From Chitinophaga pinensis (GTDB lineage Bacteria; Bacteroidota; Bacteroidia; UBA4408): DNA of 64,000 bases. Of this stretch, positions 59,049 to 64,000 are shown one piece after another. How positions within the stretch are numbered: position 1 is the first letter of the stretch; every line of letters begins with the position of its first letter. Made by a program: the position numbers and the translations under genes. The stretch covers positions 124,001 through 188,000 of the forward strand of contig CAMAVS010000004.1 in NCBI GenBank assembly GCA_945861665.1, read 5' to 3'. The notes beneath the pieces are model-generated. The model was not told the origin of the DNA. It saw only the letters and a list, made by a program, of their open reading frames with translations, and made no database searches.

Positions 59049-59765
59049 AAGTTTAAAAAATATTTAGTATTACAATGCAATGATACCAGGCATTTTACAA
59101 CTAAACAAGGATTACTTTAATTATCCTGGGAATAGAACAGTTCTTTTAAATGTAATTTGGGAAGGGGGTGAAACGCAACTGGGGGATGGGTTGTTGAGGT
59201 GTAAAAAATTTTGGTTGATATGGTTTGCTTCGCTATTACATTTAGTATATTAATTAACCTCATTACAGGTCATTTGCCGAAGGCAAATCTTTGGTTGATG
59301 TATTGCTTCGTTCTACGTGAAATATATTATTAAATGAAGTAAAATGGATTACTATAGTAATTTGGTTGATATGTGATAATCTGCAATAAAATAAAGTAAT
59401 ATAAGTGGCTATTATTTGATATACTTCAATTGTACAGGGTTAATTATATATAATAGTATATATTATTTATATAATTTATTATTATTATAAATATTATTAT
59501 TACTGTATTCTAATATATTGGTATGATTGATATACTCCATTTCATACACTTTGATTAGCCTATATCAGAAGAAACCACTTCAACAATTATCAACCTTGAT
59601 ATGCTATTTAAAAAATAATTCAAACAAAGTACTTCAAATCTCTTGACTTATTTTTTTTCTGCATTATACTTGTAAAGATTGGACATCGTATCGGCTTCAA
59701 ACAAGATATTATGAGCAATCAAATAAAATAACTCAAGCAATTGGGAGTATTAATATTAAATAAAT
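59049..59765. other. AT-rich gene-free region with repeats; candidate origin
   Basis: No gene seen. It holds three copies of TTTGGTTGAT(A/G)T at 59210-59221, 59290-59301 and 59361-59372; the first two are also both followed by TTGCTTCG. A hairpin ATTTGCC/GGCAAAT sits at 59272-59288. An almost pure A/T tract covers ~59440-59520. A short G-rich stretch is at 59161-59190. Placed directly upstream of the HTH protein at 59766, this resembles an iteron-plus-AT-rich replication origin, but that is inference. Confidence 0.45.
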
Positions 59766-60389
59766 ATGAGTGAATTAAACAAATTTACACGCTTATTCAA
59801 AAATATAAAGCGTTGTAAGGAATTAAATTGGCAAGAAAAAGCCATTCTATCAGAAATCATTTCCTACCAGTTGGATGGAAAGCCTTTCAAGATAAAGGAC
59901 AAAACACTAGCTATTGAATTGGCAATGGATGAAGGGTCAGTAAACAAGTTTATCAATCGCTTGTCTAAAAAAGGGATATTGGATAAAGTAACGGTTTCAT
60001 TTGCTTCACTTAGTGGAGGTAAACCAAAGCGATTAAGAACAATCACAGTAAATGAGATTAACCAATGGACTCAAGGAGACAATGCTCCAACACTGAAACC
60101 TATAGAAAAGCCTTTAACCCAAAACGAGACACCTAAAGAAAATGTGTTAAGCAACACAGATATTAGTTTAAGAACATTGGATAATGATAAAGATACAGAG
60201 AGTGCTACTGGTTTTGGGAAAATATTAATTGATAAAATTAAGAACAATGAAAAAATTGAATTTGAAAAAGTCAAGGTGAAATTAGGAAGTGAAACTGTTA
60301 TTGATGAAGCAACTCTATTGACATTCGGCACAAAGAAATATTTCTTGAAGTCAACTTTGAAGGCAATAGATAAAACTCTTTTTAATTAG
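59766..60389 (+). CDS. Winged-helix protein, possible replication or regulatory protein
   Basis: 207 residues. Residues ~18-75 read ELNWQEKAILSEIISYQLDG and KDKTLAIELAMDEGSVNKFI NRLSKKGIL, the pattern of a MarR/DnaD-like winged helix seen in plasmid and phage replication proteins. A Thr/Asn-rich linker (~90-150) leads to a small C-terminal domain (FGKILIDKIKNNEKIEFEKV). No polymerase or primase motifs. Position after a repeat-bearing AT-rich region suggests it binds there. Confidence 0.6.
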   Translation: MSELNKFTRLFKNIKRCKELNWQEKAILSEIISYQLDGKPFKIKDKTLAIELAMDEGSVNKFINRLSKKGILDKVTVSFASLSGGKPKRLRTITVNEINQWTQGDNAPTLKPIEKPLTQNETPKENVLSNTDISLRTLDNDKDTESATGFGKILIDKIKNNEKIEFEKVKVKLGSETVIDEATLLTFGTKKYFLKSTLKAIDKTLFN

Positions 60390-60764
60390 AGCTTACGGAG
60401 TACCCCCTATCCTTTATAACGATAGGGAGCTTCCTCCGTTATTGATACACTTCATTTAAATTATTTCATTCGTGTTACTTCGCTTATTCTAGAGAATTTC
60501 AACTATCTTATTTGGTGGAGGTGATATGATAAAAAAGATTTCTGGAAAAATTTGAGCTTAATTTTTTGTTCCTTTCAATAGGAAGTATAAACATTTAGCA
60601 CGTTTACACTGGGTACTTTAGCACGTTTGTGCTGGGAAGCCTCCAATTCAATAGTGTTGATTCTATTGATGTTTAGGAGAGAAGAGGTTATATAGTAAGC
60701 GGTAAGACCCTTATTTCTATTGAATATTTTTTGAAAAAACGATTCAATCAAGATATTTATTAGT
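60390..60764. other. Gene-free stretch with a hairpin and a tandem repeat
   Basis: Holds the hairpin CCCTATC (60405-60411)/GATAGGG (60421-60427), extended by ACGGAG/CTCCGT arms (60395-60400 and 60434-60439) and lacking a T run, and the 20-nt tandem repeat at 60594-60636. A minus-strand frame covers part of it but has no supporting features. Confidence 0.5.
60594..60636 (+). repeat. Two 20-nt repeats, TTTAGCACGTTTACACTGGG type
   Basis: Copies at 60594-60613 and 60617-60636, 23 bp apart, differing at three positions (ACA versus GTG before CTGGG). About two helical turns of spacing and 129 bases upstream of a 43-residue gene; an operator is possible. Confidence 0.6.
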
Positions 60765-60896
60765 ATGAAATTGATACTTACAAAGCAACAAGCAAAGACT
60801 CTGTTACAAAACATTCCTAAAGGAAAGGCTATTCGAATTTCCGTATCAGATGCGGAAAATATATTATTCAATGATGAAAAGAAAAAGAAGAAATGA
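60765..60896 (+). CDS. 43-residue basic protein of unknown function
   Basis: MKLILTKQQAKTLLQNIPKG followed by KAIRISVSDAENILFNDEK and a Lys tail. Compact helix-strand-helix pattern and pI look like a small DNA- or protein-binding regulator. The gene is short, so existence is uncertain, but the sequence is not low-complexity apart from the tail. Downstream repeats are upstream of it at 60594-60636. Confidence 0.4.
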   Translation: MKLILTKQQAKTLLQNIPKGKAIRISVSDAENILFNDEKKKKK

Positions 60897-61010
60897 CAAT
60901 TATTTATTACCTTAATTTAAGGTAAATCATTAACTGCACAATTAACATTTTCGATTTCAAATAATTCGCTAAATTTGAATCTATTATCAATTTAATTTAA
61001 AGCGTTATTT

Positions 61011-61835
61011 ATGCTAAAATCGAACATATATAAGGAAAATACCAGATTGAAAGTATTAACTTGTATTTTACTTTCCTATTGCCTTTTTTCCTGTACCAAT
61101 AATAAATCCAAAGTGAATGATTTTGCTATGATGGAAAAGGCAAAAAGTGATTCCATTAATTATGAAATTTTGCAAAAAGCTAAACAAGACTCTATAAACA
61201 ATCTTGACACAGAGGAATCAGAACAGGATGAAGCAATCTTTGAAGCAAGACAGAAGCAACTTGAAGTAGAACAGAAGGACACATTATTAAGTGGAGAATC
61301 AATTATCTATTATAACAGTGGCAAAATGTTTGTAAAAGCAAACTATGATAAAGGATTACTAAATGGAGAAAGAATCACTTATTTTGAAAGTGGTGGTATT
61401 TCTGTGATGGAAAATTACATCAATGATACTTTACAAGGAGAGAGAATTGTTTACTTTGAGAATGGGCATAAACAATTTGCCGAAAACTATGCTGATGGAT
61501 TATTAGAAGGAAAAAGGCTAGAATATTTATCCGATTTAAAAGGGGTTTGGTCAACAGAGTATTATAAAAATGGTTCGCTTCAAATAGAGCAAGAAAGTAA
61601 AAGCTCAAAAGTTTATGCCACAGATGGACAAAAATGTTCTCAGTGCTTTGGACACTACAAAGGTGGCATTTGTACTCAATGTGGAGCTGCAAGTAAAGAA
61701 CGAGTAAATGAATCTTATTCAAAAGCATCGAATTGCGAATTTTGTGGAGGTACGGGTTTAATAAAATCGTTTGGTATTAATCAGAGGTTAAAAAAATGTT
61801 CGTCTTGTAAGGGTTCGGGTAAGCAAACCTATTAA
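61011..61835 (+). CDS. Lipoprotein with MORN-like (YwqK) repeats and DnaJ-type zinc-finger motifs
   Basis: 274 residues. Lipobox near LLSYCLFSC (Cys ~28). After a charged coiled-coil-like linker, residues ~92-190 are MORN/YwqK-type repeats (ESIIYYNSGKMFVKANYDKG, LLNGERITYFESGG, LQGERIVYFENG). The C-terminal ~70 residues contain CSQCFGHYKGGICTQCG and CEFCGGTGLIKS ... CSSCKGSGKQT, matching the CxxCxGxG zinc motif of DnaJ. The combination is unusual: a surface or periplasmic repeat protein joined to zinc modules. No partner recognised nearby. Confidence 0.78.
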   Translation: MLKSNIYKENTRLKVLTCILLSYCLFSCTNNKSKVNDFAMMEKAKSDSINYEILQKAKQDSINNLDTEESEQDEAIFEARQKQLEVEQKDTLLSGESIIYYNSGKMFVKANYDKGLLNGERITYFESGGISVMENYINDTLQGERIVYFENGHKQFAENYADGLLEGKRLEYLSDLKGVWSTEYYKNGSLQIEQESKSSKVYATDGQKCSQCFGHYKGGICTQCGAASKERVNESYSKASNCEFCGGTGLIKSFGINQRLKKCSSCKGSGKQTY

Positions 61836-61866
61836 CCTCAGCGATTAATTACGAGAAGATTTTTTT

Positions 61867-61920
61867 TTAATTGAAAAATAATATTCCAGTAAATAAAGCT
61901 ATAATAATAGTTTTGTTCAT
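61867..61920 (-). pseudogene. Truncated copy of the lipoprotein signal sequence
   Basis: Reads MNKTIIIALFTGILFFN then stop, versus MNKTILIAVFTGLLFF in the gene at 56899-57288. The DNA match (61874-61930 against 57242-57298) is 53 of 57. Everything after the signal peptide is missing. Confidence 0.7.
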
Positions 61921-61928
61921 TTTCATTT

Positions 61929-62678
61929 TTATAATCCAAGTAGTTTTTTCTTTTGTGCTGCAAATTCATCTTCTGTAAGAATACCTTGTTCCTTAAGGGC
62001 TGCAAGTTTTTGTAATTGGTCTGCAACATCAATAGGTGCTTGATGAATAACTGTAGTTGCAGCTGTTTCTTTTGGTTTACCAATATTAGCCCTTACAAGG
62101 TCTGAAAATTGTTTTGCTGGTATCTTCTGCAACTTATCAATTACAGCTTTATTACCAGAAGCAAGTATTGTTATTTTACCGAATAGTAAACCAGTTTCAT
62201 ATTGAAGTGATGTTATTTTATCATAACCAAAATCTTCTACAGATGAACCATATAAAAAACCCACATCAATAAATATAAGTCTTAAATTGGTCGCAACCAA
62301 TACACCTTGCTTATCTTTGTACATACCTTGAATGATGTGTTCAAACTCTTCACCTTCAATCATTATTTCTGGTAGCTTATTAATTTCTTTTCTACCTAAG
62401 TAAGCAGAAAAACCATCCATACCTAAAGACTTAATTTTAGCTTTAATATCATTCAGTTTTTTTGTAGCTGCATCAACAGCTATATCACTTTCTGCTAAAA
62501 ATTGAGTTATACTTTCTTTGGTTTCATTTTTAAGTTTAGCTGCAATCTTTGGTGATTTTTTATTTATCTTTTTAAAACAATCTAAACAAACAATAGTATT
62601 ATCAGATAGTTTACCTAAACCAAAGTTAGGTGTATTCAAGAATCCTAAATTTGCATTACATATAGTACAATTCGACAT
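61929..62678 (-). CDS. Zinc-ribbon, PH-like and SHOCT domain protein
   Basis: 249 residues from ATG at 62678; the longer frame to 62783 crosses the terminator/leader repeat and is not used. N-terminal CTICNANLGFLNT ... IVCLDCFKK is a two-CxxC zinc site. Middle ~115-215 resembles a bacterial PH domain (GVLVATNLRLIFIDVGFLYG). The C-terminus DQLQKLAALKEQGILTEDEF with AAQKKKLLG is a SHOCT motif, a short oligomerisation element common in such proteins. Cytoplasmic; function unknown. Confidence 0.78.
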   Translation of the reverse strand: MSNCTICNANLGFLNTPNFGLGKLSDNTIVCLDCFKKINKKSPKIAAKLKNETKESITQFLAESDIAVDAATKKLNDIKAKIKSLGMDGFSAYLGRKEINKLPEIMIEGEEFEHIIQGMYKDKQGVLVATNLRLIFIDVGFLYGSSVEDFGYDKITSLQYETGLLFGKITILASGNKAVIDKLQKIPAKQFSDLVRANIGKPKETAATTVIHQAPIDVADQLQKLAALKEQGILTEDEFAAQKKKLLGL

Positions 62679-62699
62679 AATTTTATATTTTTTAATTAC

Positions 62700-62757
62700 C
62701 CTAAAGGTACTTAAAATATAGGAAATAAAAAAGGGTGTAGAACCATAATCTATACCC
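62700..62757 (-). repeat. Terminator-plus-leader module, copy 2
   Basis: Matches 56818-56875 at 52 of 58 positions. The hairpin (62733-62740 with 62750-62757) has one mismatch on the minus strand. It ends the 62786-63196 gene and leads into the zinc-ribbon/SHOCT gene. Confidence 0.7.
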
Positions 62758-62785
62758 TTCTTATATATTCCATTTAAGGACAAAC

Positions 62786-63196
62786 TTATTTTATTGTTTT
62801 TGAAAGTAGGAAAGCAATTACTTGTAATCTTTCAATACTTGAGCTTTCACCTAATGATTTAAAATAAGCTTGTATAATTGAATCTTCTGAATCAAAAGAA
62901 GGTACACAAAGATATTGTGTAGGTAATGTTAATCTTTCATAAATAATTAAATGTGCAACAGTTTTCTTTGTCGCACCAGTAACTTTTACAAATTTCTTAA
63001 GATAAGCTGTTCTTTCACCAGAATATGCTTTTTCAACATCAACTAATTCATAACCCTTTTTAATATCACCACCTTGTTCAATTACTTGGACTTTATAACC
63101 TTTGGTAAGGTAATTATATTCTTCTTGTGTTGTTTGAGCAAATAACCCAGAAGATAAGATTAAGGTTATTGCAGTTAGTGTAAGTAGTTTTTTCAT
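62786..63196 (-). CDS. Small secreted protein of unknown function
   Basis: 136 residues. Signal peptide MKKLLTLTAITLILSSGLFA, then a domain with EYNYLTKGYKVQVIEQGGDI, KGYELVDVEKAYSGERTAYL and VAHLIIYERLTLPTQYLCVP. Probably periplasmic. It is followed by the repeated terminator module. No family recognised. Confidence 0.6.
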   Translation of the reverse strand: MKKLLTLTAITLILSSGLFAQTTQEEYNYLTKGYKVQVIEQGGDIKKGYELVDVEKAYSGERTAYLKKFVKVTGATKKTVAHLIIYERLTLPTQYLCVPSFDSEDSIIQAYFKSLGESSSIERLQVIAFLLSKTIK

Positions 63197-63231
63197 TGTT
63201 TTTAGTTTTAATACAAATATATAATTAATAA

Positions 63232-63591
63232 CTAACTCACATTCATATAATGCAAATCTAACTTAACAGCAAATTCAAACACTTCATTTTTTGGGTGAGA
63301 ATATACCATAATGACTTTATACAATTGTGCTGTACCATCATTGTATTTATTCTCTACATAAACTGGACAATCAAAATCATTTGGTGAATATGTTATTGGT
63401 GTGATGTAGTAAGGCTGAACACTACTTTCATTTTTAAATTCAAGTATTAGATTGAAGTTCAATTCAGAAAGGTTATTAAACTTATCTGAATGTGGTTTAA
63501 CACATAGATTATAAGCACCATCTTTAACTAAATTTGGGTTGAAATAAATTTCTTTAAAATTATCATTACTAGTAAAATTAACTGTTTTCAT
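63232..63591 (-). CDS. Small protein of unknown function near the right end
   Basis: 119 residues, no export signal. Beta-rich sequence (NNLSELNFNLILEFKNESSV, VQPYYITPITYSPNDFDCPV, YKVIMVYSHPKNEVFEFAVK). First gene in from the right end; 35 bases separate it from the secreted-protein gene, so the two probably form a unit. No family recognised. Confidence 0.55.
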   Translation of the reverse strand: MKTVNFTSNDNFKEIYFNPNLVKDGAYNLCVKPHSDKFNNLSELNFNLILEFKNESSVQPYYITPITYSPNDFDCPVYVENKYNDGTAQLYKVIMVYSHPKNEVFEFAVKLDLHYMNVS

Positions 63592-63809
63592 AATATTTAT
63601 ATATTGGTTTATGACCTTAAAATTAAATAATAATTGGCTGAAACCCTATAAAATACTATCAACACCGTTGATAAATACTTTGTGAATTATTACTATAAAA
63701 AACATTTCATTTAAGTTTTATCACTATTGCATCATAAAACATCAACTTCTGCTTATTGAATGCTTTTCAATTTCTTAAAGCTTTTCTGTAAAAACTACTA
63801 AAAAAGTAC

Positions 63810-63871
63810 GTCCCTAAATTAGTCCCTAATTAGGGACTTAAATCTTAAAACGTCCCTAAATCAGTCCCTAA
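63810..63871 (+). promoter_or_regulatory. Right integrase arm-type sites (five GTCCCTAA boxes)
   Basis: Direct boxes at 63810-63817, 63822-63829, 63852-63859 and 63864-63871, plus an inverted box TTAGGGAC at 63830-63837 abutting the second to form a 16-bp palindrome. Pairs are again 12 bp apart. The last pair is identical over 20 bp to 53303-53322. Confidence 0.65.
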
Positions 63872-63925
63872 CTTGTAATACTGAATATTCAGTACTATTC
63901 CGTACATAACCCTTTATTATCAATG

Positions 63926-63962
63926 GTTATAAAAGAAAAAACCCTCATTTTATTGAGGGTTT
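63926..63962 (-). terminator. Element-borne terminator for the target tRNA
   Basis: AAACCCTCA (63939-63947)/TGAGGGTTT (63954-63962), with a TTTTTTCTTTT run on the minus strand. It lies 14 bases past the tRNA 3' end and would replace the terminator left at 53190-53226. The remaining 63592-63800 stretch shows no gene. Confidence 0.7.
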
Positions 63963-63975
63963 CATTTGTTAAAAA

Positions 63976-63989
63976 GTTGTCCGACTAGG
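63976..63989. repeat. attR: right copy of the 14-bp core GTTGTCCGACTAGG
   Basis: Identical to 53228-53241. Forms part of the tRNA gene that crosses the window edge. Confidence 0.85.
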
Positions 63990-64000
63990 TCTCGAACCTA
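63977..64000 (-). tRNA. 3' end of the target tRNA gene, cut by the window edge
   Basis: On the minus strand the visible part reads TAGG, TTCGAGA, CCTAG, TCGGACA, A: part of the T stem, a standard T loop, the T stem, the acceptor strand and discriminator A. No CCA encoded. The implied first pair is U1-A72. The isotype cannot be told without the anticodon, which is outside the window. Confidence 0.75.

Larger units (their letters stand above)
53228..63989. mobile_element. Integrative element of about 10.7 kb in a tRNA 3' end
   Basis: Bounded by 14-bp direct repeats derived from a tRNA 3' end, with a tyrosine integrase immediately inside the left end, a candidate excisionase convergent to it, and shared GTCCCTAA arm-like boxes near both ends. 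Inside are a serine recombinase, a replication-type HTH protein behind an AT-rich repeat region, and small genes mostly of unknown function. No relaxase, coupling protein, conjugation, capsid or terminase genes are visible, so it is either a mobilised/satellite element or a cargo island. Several cargo proteins carry export signals. Confidence 0.85.

Noticed and set aside
60575-60871. 98-residue minus-strand frame opposite the small basic protein
   Set aside because: Overlaps the 43-residue gene and both tandem repeats. The plus-strand reading starts at a plausible ATG and has more protein-like composition, though neither is certain.
53228-63989. Search for relaxase, VirD4/TraG, capsid, terminase, restriction-modification or CRISPR genes in the element
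   Set aside because: None of the open frames carries the HUH, Walker or nuclease motifs those families need. No CRISPR-like array with regular spacers is present in the window.
63977-64000. Naming the target tRNA as Gln or Asn from its U1-A72 pair
   Set aside because: The anticodon lies outside the window, and a U1-A72 pair occurs in more than one isotype.

Overview
The window is chromosomal DNA from a low-GC member of the Bacteroidota. Evidence: a type IX secretion C-terminal domain on a secreted protein, a TonB receptor/DUF4249 lipoprotein pair, GWxTD and DUF5683 family proteins, ribosomal protein THX, TAnnTTTG-like -7 promoter boxes, and the gene run DUF5683-dapB-lepB-WbqC typical of this phylum. 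I cannot name the species from the sequence.

Layout. 1-9050: rimO start (cut by the window edge), a TPR lipoprotein, recA, a Bcp/PrxQ peroxiredoxin, an RCC1-repeat T9SS cargo, a CREST/ceramidase-like membrane protein, a TPR-SpoIIE phosphatase, YceI, DUF3817 and MsrA. 9117-15020: DUF5683, dapB, lepB, WbqC, a small lipoprotein, fmt, an arginase-family enzyme and THX. 15086-15600 holds only a decayed membrane-protein gene. 15663-30337: the transcription/translation block on the minus strand, reading xerC, hpf, four tRNAs (Thr, Tyr, Gly, Thr), tuf, tRNA-Trp, secE, nusG, rplK, rplA, rplJ, rplL, rpoB, rpoC. 30436-42653: TonB receptor, DUF4249, tRNA-Ser, GWxTD, a family 2 glycosyltransferase, a 1310-residue propeller-adenylate cyclase-HD protein, and a Kup potassium transporter. 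42767-43102: a dead IS3-family transposase fragment. 43179-53175: lon, then an envelope/sugar cluster (GlmU-like, glycosyltransferase, UDP-GlcNAc 2-epimerase, Mpl-type ligase, LTA-synthase-like sulfatase).

53228-63989 is, in my reading, a complete integrative element of about 10.7 kb in the 3' end of a tRNA gene. It is bounded by a 14-bp direct repeat that is the tRNA 3' end. A tyrosine integrase lies just inside the left end and a small excisionase-like HTH protein converges on it. Clusters of GTCCCTAA boxes near both ends look like integrase arm sites. Inside are a serine recombinase, a winged-helix protein downstream of an AT-rich repeat-bearing region that could be an origin, a tight four-gene operon of unknown proteins, and several small lipoproteins or secreted proteins. 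I see no relaxase, conjugation, capsid or drug-resistance genes. The element carries its own terminator for the target tRNA, while the original tRNA terminator has been pushed about 10.7 kb away.

The strongest candidates for something undescribed are this element with its cargo operon (55529-56798), an hpf gene whose expected start codon and fourth codon are both damaged, and the adenylate cyclase-HD fusion.
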